The notes under the pieces are model-generated. The model was not told the origin of the DNA and did no database searches. It was given only the letters and a program-made list of their open reading frames with translations. A stretch of DNA of 64,000 nt from Hyphomicrobiales bacterium. Its GTDB lineage: Bacteria > Pseudomonadota > Alphaproteobacteria > Rhizobiales > Rhizobiaceae. The position numbers were made by a program, and so were the translations under genes. Below are positions 8,388 to 17,405 of this stretch, one piece after another. The stretch is taken from positions 22,223-86,222 of the forward strand of contig UBJO01000009.1 of NCBI GenBank assembly GCA_900465665.1, written 5' to 3'. Positions within the stretch are counted from its first letter, which is position 1. Every line of letters begins with the position of its first letter.

Positions 8388-8429
8388 TTGACATATCCCA
8401 AAAGATATCTTCGGATCTGGATATGTCAA
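8388..8429. promoter_or_regulatory. vapBC operator/promoter: nested palindromes
   Basis: TTGACATATCC (8388-8398) and GGATATGTCAA (8419-8429) are a perfect 11-bp inverted repeat. The 20-base spacer contains a second palindrome, AAGATATCTT (8402-8411). Read toward vapB, TTGACA with TATCTT 16 bases on makes a sigma-70-like promoter, so VapB binding to the repeat would occlude it. Confidence 0.65.
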
Positions 8430-8799
8430 TGGGATATACACAGAGATCTCTCCAGAATGTGCGCCTTATTTTACCTTGAAGGGATATGGACATACGCCCT
8501 GCAGCTCTTCATCTATGATTCACTGGAACTTTCGGGCCTTCACCTTCAACGTATCGATGTAAAGATCGCACACGACCATCTCGCGCATTTGACCGGCCTC
8601 GAAGCACTGCGTCGATCAGCACCTCCTCCATGTGGAGACTCGTTACGCCCTGCCCGCCGGCAGCTTGTATTCGGTATCGCTATCGGCCAGCCGTGAAAGA
8701 CCGCTCAGATAGATCGCACAGCTGTCGCGCCACCAAATGTCTCTTCACTTGCCGCGGCGTCGGACCATTGCTCGCCATCATTAAGGATACAAGAACTAT
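8430..8799. other. intergenic region without recognisable gene
   Basis: Only short overlapping frames in several phases are present, none with a recognisable domain or clear ribosome-binding site. It probably represents scar DNA at the edge of the insertion-sequence remnants that follow. Confidence 0.4.
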
Positions 8800-9213
8800 T
8801 CGCCTACGCTTTCGAACAGCGTCGGCCTTCGCCGAGGCCAAGGACCGGCAGGCGGCCATCAGTCAAGCGACCTATTTCAATTGGCGCAGGAACTATGCTG
8901 GGCTTCTGCCCGACGATATCCGCCGATTGAAAACTCTGGAAGATGAGAATTCCAGGCTAAAGAAGATCGTCGCCGATCTGACACTGGACTGCGAGATCTT
9001 GCAGGAGCTGATCCGCCAAAAGCTCTGAGGCCCGTCCGACAACGCAAGCTGATCGACTATATGCTGGTAAATTGGAGCATCTCAACCCGACGGGCCTACA
9101 AGGTTCTTAGGCTCGACACGTCGACCTATTACAAATCCCGCCGTACCGGACAGGCCCCACTTTAACGACGCATCAGGGAGATTTGCGAGCCGCGCGTACG
9201 GTATCGGTGTTGA
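8800..9213 (+). mobile_element. IS3-family transposase remnant (orfA end plus orfB start)
   Basis: Up to 9028 the frame encodes ISQATYFNWRRNYAGLLP and LEDENSRLKKIVADLTLD, the C-terminal part of an IS3-type OrfA with its leucine-rich dimerisation helix. From 9030 a second frame encodes RPVRQRKLIDYMLVNW and LRLDTSTYYKSRRTGQAP, the start of OrfB. It is interrupted by a TAA where ...APLERRIREIC would be expected. The element is truncated at about 9213 where an IS6 remnant begins. Confidence 0.75.
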
Positions 9214-9545
9214 TGACAGTTCGTTCTTTTGGCGTTGCGCGTCGGCGGCCGATAGAAATCGATCGTGTTGCCGCAATTATCAATGGCACAGTTTAGATCT
9301 GTCCATTTCCCGCGGACATTTAAATAGGTCTAATCGTACCGCCAACTCGTCGATTGGAGGCGACGCCAATGCCGGCGCCGCCGCTTCTCGATTTCAGGCG
9401 TGTATTTCTGGATCCAGCGATAGAGTGTGGAATGATCAACGGCCACGCCTCGTTCGCCCATCATCTGTTCAAGATCGCGATAGCTCACATCAAAGCGGCA
9501 AAATCCGTGAACCGCGGTCTAGATCGCTTCGCCCTGAAGATGACC
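9214..9545 (-). mobile_element. IS6-family transposase remnant
   Basis: Read on the minus strand, the DNA encodes FDVSYRDLEQMMGERG, VDHSTLYRWIQKYTPEIEK and NTIDFYRPPTRNAK, the central part of an IS6/IS26-like DDE transposase. There is an in-frame stop after WRYD and no complete N- or C-terminus. It abuts the IS3 remnant directly, so one element inserted into or recombined with the other before both decayed. Confidence 0.75.
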
Positions 9546-9634
9546 TTACTTAAAAAACGCTCATCAGAACTCTCGCTGAAAATCACCGACATTTTTTTCG
9601 GTACCAAGGGATTGTTTTGCAAAAGAGCCGGAAA

Positions 9635-10312
9635 TCAGTCGATGAACTCACAACCAGCTTCCAGCAATGCCTTGTCGACCCATTCGCGGTTGACGGTGCC
9701 GGCTTCGGTCTCTGCCATCTGCCTGGTTTCGGCCTCGTGCTTTTTGATCGTGGCCTTGAGGATTGCGGCCGCATCCGCCTTCGGCACTGAGACGACGCCG
9801 TCAAGATCGCCAAGGATGAGATCGCCGGGTTCGATGACCGTGCCGTTGATGGCGATCTGCAGGCCAATTTCGCCAGGTCCCGTGCGATAGGGACCTCGAT
9901 GGGTGACGCCGCAGGCGAAAATCGGCACATTACGTTCCAGAAATGCTTCCGCATCGCGAATGGCGCCGTTCAGCACGAAGCCCGAGACGCCGCGGCGGAT
10001 CGCATGGGCCAGCATAAGCTCGCCCATCAGTGAATTCGCCATGTCGCCGGCCGCGTCCACGACGATCACGTCGCCCGGCTGGGCCATGTCTATCGCCTTG
10101 TGCAGCATCAAATTGTCGCCAGCGCGGGTTCTGACGGTCAGCGCGGGCCCGGCGAGGGTGCCGGAGCGATGCATGGGCCGCATGCCGATACCAAGTGCGC
10201 AAATGCGCGACATGGAATCGCTGACATTGGCGACCGGCAGGACGCGGAAGCTGTCGACGAGATCCTTAGAAATTCGATCCCAGCTCTGTTTGACGCGAAA
10301 TCCGTAAGTCAT
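9635..10312 (-). CDS. RraA-family protein (HMG/CHA aldolase-like)
   Basis: From the ATG at 10312 the product is 225 residues. It has the RraA/HMG-aldolase signature GELMLAHAIRRGVSGFVLNG followed by AIRD (R119-D120), the substrate- and Mg-binding site. Members cleave 4-hydroxy-4-methyl-2-oxoglutarate or 4-carboxy-4-hydroxy-2-oxoadipate to pyruvate, or decarboxylate oxaloacetate; a few lack catalytic activity. It is the last gene of the eight-gene operon, starting 7 bases after the dehydrogenase stop. A pyruvate-yielding aldol cleavage or decarboxylation of a keto-acid made by the dehydrogenase is the likeliest role. Confidence 0.85.
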   Translation of the reverse strand: MTYGFRVKQSWDRISKDLVDSFRVLPVANVSDSMSRICALGIGMRPMHRSGTLAGPALTVRTRAGDNLMLHKAIDMAQPGDVIVVDAAGDMANSLMGELMLAHAIRRGVSGFVLNGAIRDAEAFLERNVPIFACGVTHRGPYRTGPGEIGLQIAINGTVIEPGDLILGDLDGVVSVPKADAAAILKATIKKHEAETRQMAETEAGTVNREWVDKALLEAGCEFID

Positions 10313-10319
10313 GAAATCC

Positions 10320-11336
10320 TCAGGCAGAAAGTTCGGTTGGGCGGGCGATGGAACGTTCGTCGGGGGCATTGCCGTCGAGAACGCTGATGATGTGCTGGGC
10401 GGCGATCACGGCCATCGCATCGGCGGAACCGTAGGTCACGCCGCCGATATGAGGTGTCGCGATCAGGGTGTTGAGTGCCCAGAGCGGGCTGTCGAGCGAC
10501 GGCGGTTCGGTTGCGAAACTGTCGAGCGCAGCACCGGCTACCGTGCCGTTCGAAAGCGCCTCGGCAAGATCGGCCTCGTTGATGATCCCGCCGCGGGCGG
10601 TATTGACCAATACGGCGGTCTTTTTCATCAGCGACAGCCGGCGCGCATCGATGAGATCGCGGGTCTGTGCGGTCAGCGGGCAATGGATGCTCAGGATGTC
10701 GAGGCCGGGCAGCATGGCGTCAACATCATCGGCCACGACGAAACCGTCTACCGAGGCTGCGGCCGGCGCGTAGGGGTCGTAGACCACGACCTCCATGCCG
10801 AGTGCCTCGGCCATGCGCGCCGTCTCACGGCCGATCCCGCCATATCCGATCAGGCCGATCGTCGCACCGAGGAAATCCCTGCCGATGAAGGTGGGCTTCG
10901 GCCACTCGCCGCCCTTGACGGCCTTGTCGAGCGGCGCGATTTCCTTGACCAATGCCAGGGCCAGCGCGATCGTGTGTTCGGCAACCGCGCGGGAATTGGA
11001 TCCCATCGCGCGAAGAACCGGTATGCCGAGCTTCGCCGCGGCGGTGATATCGACGTTGTCGACCCCAACTCCGTGTTTGGCGATCACCTTGAGGCGGGGC
11101 GATGCGGCGATGACCTCCTCATTGATCTTGCCCTGTCGCACCATGAAGCCGTCGATCTTCAGGTCCGCAGCCCGTTTCGCCACCACGTCCGACGGGTCGT
11201 AGGGCGGCGAAAAGAACACGTCCACATCGTGGTCGTTGAGAAGACGGATAGCTTTTTCGGCGATCCTGTTGTGGCTCACGAGGATGCGACGGCCACGCTG
11301 GCCGTACCGCTCTCCCTGGATAATGTCGTGGGTCAT
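10320..11336 (-). CDS. D-2-hydroxyacid dehydrogenase (NAD-dependent)
   Basis: A 338-residue protein of the D-isomer-specific 2-hydroxyacid dehydrogenase family. It has the nucleotide-binding glycines IGYGGIGR (about 163-170) and the catalytic arginine in NTARGG (R248). It also has a Glu in FATEPP (about 277) and the catalytic His in PHIGG (H296). It would interconvert a 2-hydroxyacid and a 2-oxoacid. The start overlaps the lyase stop by 4 bases. Substrate is not predictable from sequence alone. Confidence 0.88.
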   Translation of the reverse strand: MTHDIIQGERYGQRGRRILVSHNRIAEKAIRLLNDHDVDVFFSPPYDPSDVVAKRAADLKIDGFMVRQGKINEEVIAASPRLKVIAKHGVGVDNVDITAAAKLGIPVLRAMGSNSRAVAEHTIALALALVKEIAPLDKAVKGGEWPKPTFIGRDFLGATIGLIGYGGIGRETARMAEALGMEVVVYDPYAPAAASVDGFVVADDVDAMLPGLDILSIHCPLTAQTRDLIDARRLSLMKKTAVLVNTARGGIINEADLAEALSNGTVAGAALDSFATEPPSLDSPLWALNTLIATPHIGGVTYGSADAMAVIAAQHIISVLDGNAPDERSIARPTELSA

Positions 11337-12181
11337 GTGCCGGCCCGCCCTTTCTCAAGTCTTGCGAGAAGTTTTTCCGCCCGGGTTACGATCGGGGCAT
11401 CGACGAATTTTCCGTCCAGCATGAAGGCGCCACGACCGGCCGAAGCATTCTCAATATTCGCCGCGACAACCTTGCGGGCCCATTCCACCTCGGCCTCGTT
11501 CGGCGCGAAGCATTCGTTGAGGATCGGCACGACGGACGGGTGAATGCAGCTTGCGCCGTCGAAGCCGAAATCCCGCGCTTCAAGTGCGGCTGCGCGCAAT
11601 GCGTCCTTGTCGACAAAATCAACGGTCGTCCGCAACATGCCGAAAGACAGGATCCCGGCCTCCTTGGCGGCATAGTGGATCATCAGCTTCGGCACGCGCA
11701 GCACTTCCGGTGTTGGCTTGGCGTTCATTGCGGTCGCCAGATCCTCGCCGCCGGCGGTCAGCCCGATCACCCGTGGCGCCTGCGCAATGGCGCGAACCTC
11801 GAACAGGCCGGTCATGTCCTCGATCAGCGGCACGAAGGCGACAGGGGAGCGGCCGTGCTCATGCGGCTCAAGACCGCCAGAGAGCCGCGCGAGTAGCCCG
11901 GCATCGCTCACCTTGGGAATATAAAGCGCGTCCGCCCCTGCCCGCGTCGCCGCCGCGGCATCCTCAGGCAGCCGGTCCGACTGGTTGATCCGCACGAAAA
12001 CCTGGCAGCCGCCCTTGCGGACTTCCGGCACCCAATGGGCAAGTCCGTCGCGCGCGTCGGTCTTGGCGGCTTCCGGCACCGCGTCTTCCAGATCGATGAT
12101 GACCACGTCGGCGCCGCGCTGCCCTGCCTTTTCGAGAAAGCGCGGTGCGTTGCCGGGAACGTAGAGCAGCGACGCGGTCAT
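11333..12181 (-). CDS. HpcH/HpaI-CitE family CoA-ester lyase (malyl/citramalyl-CoA lyase-like)
   Basis: The 282-residue product has the CitE/Mcl fold: LLYVPGNAPRFLEKA, IIDLEDAVPE (acid residues binding Mg) and PLIEDMTGLFEV. GGEDLA follows, then the conserved C-terminal IHPSVVPILNE. Such enzymes split malyl-CoA or citramalyl-CoA into acetyl-CoA plus glyoxylate or pyruvate. Sitting directly after a class III CoA-transferase (4-base overlap), it most likely cleaves the CoA thioester that enzyme makes. Confidence 0.88.
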   Translation of the reverse strand: MTASLLYVPGNAPRFLEKAGQRGADVVIIDLEDAVPEAAKTDARDGLAHWVPEVRKGGCQVFVRINQSDRLPEDAAAATRAGADALYIPKVSDAGLLARLSGGLEPHEHGRSPVAFVPLIEDMTGLFEVRAIAQAPRVIGLTAGGEDLATAMNAKPTPEVLRVPKLMIHYAAKEAGILSFGMLRTTVDFVDKDALRAAALEARDFGFDGASCIHPSVVPILNECFAPNEAEVEWARKVVAANIENASAGRGAFMLDGKFVDAPIVTRAEKLLARLEKGRAGT

Positions 12182-13383
12182 TGATCCGCCTCCAGTTCGT
12201 CGAGGCTCATGCCGATTTCCGCCAGAATGTCAGCCGTCTGCTCGCCGACGTCGGGCGCGGGATGACGGAAGCCACCCGGCGTCTGCGAGAGCCGGGGGAA
12301 GACATTGTGCTGCGGAAGGCTGCCGAGATCGGCATCCTCGACCTCGACCAGGATTTCCCGTTCGGCGAAATGACGATCGACGCTGATATCGGCGATGTCG
12401 TAGACCGGGCCGACCGTTGCGCCCGCACCGCGCATTTCTCCCAGCGCCTCGTCGCGGCTGCGGGTCAGGAACCACGCGCCAAGGGCTGCATCCACAAGCT
12501 CCCGATGCTTCACGCGCTCGGCATTGGTGGAGAAGCGCGGATCATCTTTCATGTCCGGGCGACCAATGATCTCGAAGATCCGCATGGCGATGACCTGCGT
12601 CGATCCCGACAGCGCGACATATTTTCCGTCGCTGCACAGATAGACGTTGCGTGGCGAAACCGTATTCGACCCGGAACCGGAGCGCTGCTTGATCTTGCCG
12701 GTGACGCGATAGATCGAGGCCTCCGGCCCCAGCGAGGCGAAGATCGGCTCCAGCAGCGACAGGTCGATGACCTGTCCGGCCGCATCGCCGCGCAGACGCG
12801 CGAAAAGCGCCATCATCACGGCGTTGGCGCCGGTAAGGCCAGAGATCATGTCGGCCAGCGCCAGCGGCGGCAGCACCGGCTCACGATCCGGGAAGCCGGT
12901 GCGCGAGGCAAACCCACTCATCGCCTCGACGAGCGTTCCAAAACCGGGAAGCTTCGCGTAAGGCCCCGTCTGACCGAAGCCCGAAATGCGCACGATGATA
13001 AGCTTGGCGTTGAGCTCCAACAGGCTCTCTGGTGAAAGCCCCATTTCCTCCAGCGTGCCGGGCCGAAAATTCTCGATGAAGACATCGGCACCGGCAAGCA
13101 GGCGCTTCAGCGCTTCCAGCGCCTTCGGCCTGCGCAGGTTGAGAGCGATCGAACGCTTGTTGCGGCCATAGGTCTTCCAGTGCAGCGAGTGACCGTCGTC
13201 ACGCCACTCGCGCAAGGCATCGCCCTGCGGTGGTTCGACCTTGATGACATCGGCGCCGAAATCGCCGAGCTGCAGCGACAGCATGTTGCCAGCCACGACC
13301 CGGCTCAGATCGACGACGCGAATGCCGTGCAGCGGGCCCTTCTGCTCGGGGCGAAAGGAAATCGTCTGTCTTTTTTCAGCCAT
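12178..13383 (-). CDS. class III CoA-transferase (CaiB/BaiF family)
   Basis: A 401-residue member of the formyl-CoA transferase family. IRVVDLSRVVAGN, DFGADVIKVEPPQGD and NFRPGTLEEMGL are family blocks. The catalytic aspartate should be D178 in LALADMISG. It would transfer CoA from acetyl- or succinyl-CoA onto an imported carboxylic acid. Eight bases separate it from the transporter ATPase gene, so uptake and activation are co-expressed. Confidence 0.9.
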   Translation of the reverse strand: MAEKRQTISFRPEQKGPLHGIRVVDLSRVVAGNMLSLQLGDFGADVIKVEPPQGDALREWRDDGHSLHWKTYGRNKRSIALNLRRPKALEALKRLLAGADVFIENFRPGTLEEMGLSPESLLELNAKLIIVRISGFGQTGPYAKLPGFGTLVEAMSGFASRTGFPDREPVLPPLALADMISGLTGANAVMMALFARLRGDAAGQVIDLSLLEPIFASLGPEASIYRVTGKIKQRSGSGSNTVSPRNVYLCSDGKYVALSGSTQVIAMRIFEIIGRPDMKDDPRFSTNAERVKHRELVDAALGAWFLTRSRDEALGEMRGAGATVGPVYDIADISVDRHFAEREILVEVEDADLGSLPQHNVFPRLSQTPGGFRHPAPDVGEQTADILAEIGMSLDELEADQ

Positions 13384-13391
13384 CTAAAACC

Positions 13392-14468
13392 TCACTTGGC
13401 GCCCGGCTTGTCTGGGAATACCGCACAGTGTTCCTTGGGAAGGCGAACGAAGACGGTGTCTTCCTTCAGTTCGGACGGCGTCTGCATGCGGAAGTCGATC
13501 GAACCGGTGCGCACGGCGTATTGCCATACCGAACCGAGATAGGTGCGCTGCTCGATGGCGACCTTGAGCGTGTTAGCGCCGGCCTGCCCGACCACCTCGA
13601 TCTTTTCCGGGCGAATCGCGACGACTACCGAACCGTCCTTTGCGGACGGTCCGGACGGTGTGGTAATTTCCGTGCCGTCGGCCAGGCGGATACGCGCCTG
13701 ATCTGTGCCGCTCTCGATCATCGTGCCGTCGAAGAAGTTCGAGGAGCCGATGAAGTCTGCGACGAAACTGTCGGCCGGCCGCTCATAAATGTCACGCGGC
13801 GTGCCGAGCTGGCGCATGCGGCCCATGCTCATGACGGCGATGCGGTCGGAAACCGCGAGCGCCTCGGCCTGGTCGTGGGTGACGTAGATGGTGGTGACGT
13901 TCAGCCGTTCCTGCAATTCGCGCAACCAGACGCGGGCTCGCTCGCGCAGCTTTGCGTCGAGGTTCGACAGCGGCTCGTCGAGGAGCAGGAGCGGCGGGCG
14001 ATAGACGAGCGCGCGCGCCAGCGCGACGCGCTGCTGCTGGCCGCCGGACAGTTCGAACGGATAACGCTCGGCATAGGGCAGCATCTCCACGAGGCCGAGC
14101 GCTTCCTTGATGCGTTCGTCACGCTCCGCCCGGCCCAGCTTACGCAGGACCAGCGGGAAAGCGAGGTTTTCGGCCACCGTCTTGTGCGGCCAGAGTGCAT
14201 AGGACTGGAAGACGAGGCCGATATTACGCTTTTCCGGCGGCACGGTGTTGCGCTCATTTCCATCGAAGAGCACCCGGTCACCAACCCGGATCGTGCCGGA
14301 GGTCGCGTGGTTAAGGCCGGCCACCGCGAAAAGCGAGGTGGACTTGCCACATCCGGACGGGCCGAGCAGGGTCAGGAATTCGCCCGAGGCCACATGGATG
14401 TTGAGATTGTCGACGGCCGTGACGGCCCCGTATTTGATGGTGAGGTTCTGGAGAACGAGATCAGCCAT
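13392..14468 (-). CDS. ABC transporter ATP-binding protein (spermidine/iron-type)
   Basis: The 358-residue product from the ATG at 14468 (MADLVLQNLTIKYG) has Walker A GPSGCGKST, signature LSGGQQQRVALARAL, Walker B LLLLDEPLSNLD and the H-loop (YVTHDQAEAL). It also has a C-terminal TOBE regulatory region. It energises the fused permease whose stop codon it overlaps by 8 bases (ATGGCTGA). PotA/FbpC-like by architecture. Confidence 0.93.
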   Translation of the reverse strand: MADLVLQNLTIKYGAVTAVDNLNIHVASGEFLTLLGPSGCGKSTSLFAVAGLNHATSGTIRVGDRVLFDGNERNTVPPEKRNIGLVFQSYALWPHKTVAENLAFPLVLRKLGRAERDERIKEALGLVEMLPYAERYPFELSGGQQQRVALARALVYRPPLLLLDEPLSNLDAKLRERARVWLRELQERLNVTTIYVTHDQAEALAVSDRIAVMSMGRMRQLGTPRDIYERPADSFVADFIGSSNFFDGTMIESGTDQARIRLADGTEITTPSGPSAKDGSVVVAIRPEKIEVVGQAGANTLKVAIEQRTYLGSVWQYAVRTGSIDFRMQTPSELKEDTVFVRLPKEHCAVFPDKPGAK

Positions 14469-16179
14469 AGATTTTGGCTCCCATGACACGGCGCGCCAGA
14501 ATGACGAAGGCCGCGGTAATGACGACTTGGATGGTGGCGAGGGCCGAGACCGGACCGTTGTCGCCCTGGGCGACAAGCTGCAGCATGGTGGTGCCGATGA
14601 TTTCCGAGCCCGGCTGGTAGAGGAAAGCTGCCGTGACGTATTCCTTGAAGAAGTGGATGAACAGCAGCGCATAACAGCTGAACAGTGCCGGCTTGAGGAT
14701 CGGCACGATGATGCGCGTCACCGTCGTCCACCAGTCGGCGCCGGAAATGCGAGCGCCGCGATCCAGCTCTTCTCCCACCTGGGCAAGCGCTGGGGCGATG
14801 GCGCCGAAACCGACCGGGATGTAGCGTATCATGAAGGCGAGGATCAGCACGATGATGGTGCCGCGGATAACATCGGCTCCCGGCAGCCAGATTACGGCAT
14901 AAAAGAAGCCGAGACCGGCGATGATGCCCGGAAGCGACCGCGGGAAGAGCGCAATATATTCTAGCGCCCGGCTGTGACGGAAGTCGGACCGCCGCGCCAC
15001 GAGGGCGATGACGAGGATGAAGCAGGTACCGATCGCAGCGCCGACCGTGGCGACCACGACGGAGTTGATGATCGACCGCACATAGGTGGCCGACGACAGG
15101 ACATGTTCGAAATTTGCCGGGGTCAGAACCTTCCAGACCGGGATGAGCGGTGTCAGGAAGCTGACCGCCGAGCGCAGGAAGATGCCGCCGAAGATCGCGA
15201 TGATGGTGAAGAAGATGAAGGCGAAGACGAACAGGAAGGCCGGCCAGCGCCAGGCACCGAGATCCAGTGTGGAGGGACGGCTCGCCTTGCCGCGCACAGT
15301 CACGAACCGGCCGGAAGACTTCATCAGATAGCCTTGCAACCAGACGAGGAAGGCGACGATGACGAGCAGGATGACCGCAGCGGCGCCGACGATGCCGTAT
15401 TCCGGCCGAACGGCGGCATTGATGCCGGCATTGTAGAGAAAGGTTGTGACCGTCTGGATGCCGGACGGACCGCCGAACAGCAGCGGAATGGCGAGCATTT
15501 CGATGCCAACCACGAAGTTCAGAACGGCCGAATAGATGATCGCCGGGCGGATCATCGGAATGGTGACTGACCACAGCGCCCGGAACGGGCCGGCGCCGTT
15601 AGAGCGCGCGGCGTCTTCCAGCAGGGGATCGGCCTTTGTGACGGCCGCAAGGCACATCAGATAGGTGAGCGGCGCCTGGCTGAGGCCGGCGACGACCCCC
15701 ATGCCGGTGACGCTGTAGAGCGTCCAGGGCGCACCGCCAAGATAGGTTTTGGCGGCAAGCGTCATGAAGCCCGACGGGCCATACATGGTGAACCAGCCGA
15801 AAGCGATGACGAGATTGGAGACGAACAGCGGCCAGATGAACACTTCGCCCAGCCATTTGCGGCCCGGAAGGTTAGTTCGGCCGACCAGCACGGCCATGAT
15901 CGCGCCGAAGATTTGCGCGACGACCATGGTGAGGGCGCCGAAATACAATGTGTTGAAGAACACGCCCAGCATGCCCGGCTCGTTGACCAAGCGCGTGAAA
16001 TTGCCCAGCGTCAGAGCCGCCGAATTGTCGTAGAGCGGCTTGTCGAGAAAGGCCTGGAAGAGGATCGGAGCGATCGGGCCGATCACGAGGACCGTGGTCA
16101 GGGCAGCAACGCCCCAGTAGATCGCACGCGACCGGTCTACCCCCGGCCCGACCGTGCCGGTGTGGCTGATATCCGTCAT
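14461..16179 (-). CDS. ABC transporter permease, fused two-domain (FbpB/ThiP type)
   Basis: The 572-residue protein contains two BinPD permease halves, each with about six membrane helices. The EAA-like loops LEDAARSNGAGPFRAL (about 200) and LDRGARISGADWWTTV (about 475) couple to the ATPase. Such fusions serve Fe3+, thiamine, phosphonate or carboxylate uptake. Its partners are the periplasmic protein upstream and the ATPase downstream, making a complete importer for the acid degraded by the operon. Confidence 0.9.
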   Translation of the reverse strand: MTDISHTGTVGPGVDRSRAIYWGVAALTTVLVIGPIAPILFQAFLDKPLYDNSAALTLGNFTRLVNEPGMLGVFFNTLYFGALTMVVAQIFGAIMAVLVGRTNLPGRKWLGEVFIWPLFVSNLVIAFGWFTMYGPSGFMTLAAKTYLGGAPWTLYSVTGMGVVAGLSQAPLTYLMCLAAVTKADPLLEDAARSNGAGPFRALWSVTIPMIRPAIIYSAVLNFVVGIEMLAIPLLFGGPSGIQTVTTFLYNAGINAAVRPEYGIVGAAAVILLVIVAFLVWLQGYLMKSSGRFVTVRGKASRPSTLDLGAWRWPAFLFVFAFIFFTIIAIFGGIFLRSAVSFLTPLIPVWKVLTPANFEHVLSSATYVRSIINSVVVATVGAAIGTCFILVIALVARRSDFRHSRALEYIALFPRSLPGIIAGLGFFYAVIWLPGADVIRGTIIVLILAFMIRYIPVGFGAIAPALAQVGEELDRGARISGADWWTTVTRIIVPILKPALFSCYALLFIHFFKEYVTAAFLYQPGSEIIGTTMLQLVAQGDNGPVSALATIQVVITAAFVILARRVMGAKIYG

Positions 16180-16202
16180 CTAATTATCCTGTCGGGTTTG
16201 GC

Positions 16203-16241
16203 GGGAGGGCCAGGGCCCTCCCCGGCCGGCCGCTTGGCCGG
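16203..16241 (-). terminator. tandem hairpins between binding-protein and permease genes
   Basis: GGGAGGGC (16203-16210) pairs with GCCCTCCC (16215-16222), and CCGGCC pairs with GGCCGG (16226-16241). Stable stem-loops just after a binding-protein gene commonly protect its mRNA 3' end and lower expression of the membrane genes behind it; that role here is inferred. Confidence 0.6.
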
Positions 16242-16292
16242 CGGTTCTGCATGCATCTGGGTGCCGGCCGCCCGTGACGTGCCGGCCGCCCC

Positions 16293-17402
16293 TTACTTGC
16301 CGGCGATCGCCGCATTCCACTTCTGCACGAAGGGACCGGCTTCGGTGATCAGGCGCTGGTCGAACCCTGCGACGATCATGTTGTCATTGCCGACGATGCC
16401 GCCGATTTTCTGGAAGGTGTAGCGAACCTGATCTTCCGGAACGTCCTCGCGATAGGGTACGAGACCGCCCTTGCCGACCAGCGTCTGGCCTTCCTTGCTG
16501 AGCGCATAATCGACGAAAAGCTTCGCCGAATTCGGGTTGGCAGCGCCCTTCGGGATGCCCATGCCGCGCAGCATCATGATCGTGCCGTCGTCAGGAAATG
16601 CAAATCCGAGGATTTCGCCACCCGGCTGTTCCAGGCGCGGGAAAATGGTGATGCCGGAAACGGCGATGCCCATCAGATATTCGCCGGTGGCGATCTTCTC
16701 GTTCATCGGACCACCGGAGGTCTCGCCACGGATCATCGGGCCGATCTTTCGCAGCGCGTCCCAGCCCGCATCGCCCTTTTTGTCCATGAAGGCCCACCAG
16801 GCGGTCAGGCCGAAGCTGTTTCGGGCAGCGTCATAGGTGGTGATATGGCCCTTGAACGTATCCGGATCCTTGGTGGCGGCCGTCACGAGCGAGGCAAATC
16901 CCTTAGGGCGCTGGTTGTCGGTGAGAAGCGCCTTGTTGTAGGTGATGACCAGCGGGTCGGCGGACATCACGTTGATGCCCGGATAGGGATGGCCGAAAGC
17001 CGGCAGATGCGCCAGTTCGGGGCTTTCGTAGGGGTCCATCTGGCCATCCTTGCCGTAGGCGGCCCAGCGATCGTTGGCGCCGGAGACGAGAATGTCGGCA
17101 GTGCGGGCGCTGGAGCCCTTTTCGGCCTCCCAGCGCGAGTGGACGGTGCCGGAACCGAGATCGACGGTCTCGACCTTGATCCACGGGAACTTGGCGTTGA
17201 AACCCTTAAGCAGTGGCTGCCAGTTGTTGTCCGCCATGTTCGAATAGATCATGACGCCGCTTTCCTTGCGGGAGCCCTCGATGATCTTGGAATATTCAGG
17301 CGGATAATAGGCAGGCACTTCCTGAGAATGAGCCAAAGGCGCGCCAAAGCCCGCAATACCCGCGGTCAATGCCGCCACGACTGAAAATGCAGTAAATTTC
17401 AT
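16293..17402 (-). CDS. periplasmic substrate-binding protein (AfuA/PotD-like)
   Basis: A 369-residue family 1 extracellular binding protein with a Sec signal peptide (about residues 1-26, ending APLAHSQ). VMIYSNMADNNWQPLL at the start of the mature domain and the late GMGIPKGAANPNSAKLF are typical of the AfuA/FbpA-like carboxylate or ferric group. First transport gene after iclR (3-base gap). The ligand is probably the organic acid handled by the CoA-transferase and lyase. Confidence 0.9.
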   Translation of the reverse strand: MKFTAFSVVAALTAGIAGFGAPLAHSQEVPAYYPPEYSKIIEGSRKESGVMIYSNMADNNWQPLLKGFNAKFPWIKVETVDLGSGTVHSRWEAEKGSSARTADILVSGANDRWAAYGKDGQMDPYESPELAHLPAFGHPYPGINVMSADPLVITYNKALLTDNQRPKGFASLVTAATKDPDTFKGHITTYDAARNSFGLTAWWAFMDKKGDAGWDALRKIGPMIRGETSGGPMNEKIATGEYLMGIAVSGITIFPRLEQPGGEILGFAFPDDGTIMMLRGMGIPKGAANPNSAKLFVDYALSKEGQTLVGKGGLVPYREDVPEDQVRYTFQKIGGIVGNDNMIVAGFDQRLITEAGPFVQKWNAAIAGK

Positions 17403-17405
17403 TCC

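Noticed and set aside
10311..11543. Long plus-strand open frame across the dehydrogenase and lyase genes
   Set aside because: Antisense shadow of two clear enzyme genes with catalytic motifs on the minus strand.
12145..13035. 296-codon plus-strand frame opposite the CoA-transferase
   Set aside because: Antisense shadow of the CaiB-family gene with its catalytic Asp; no domains.
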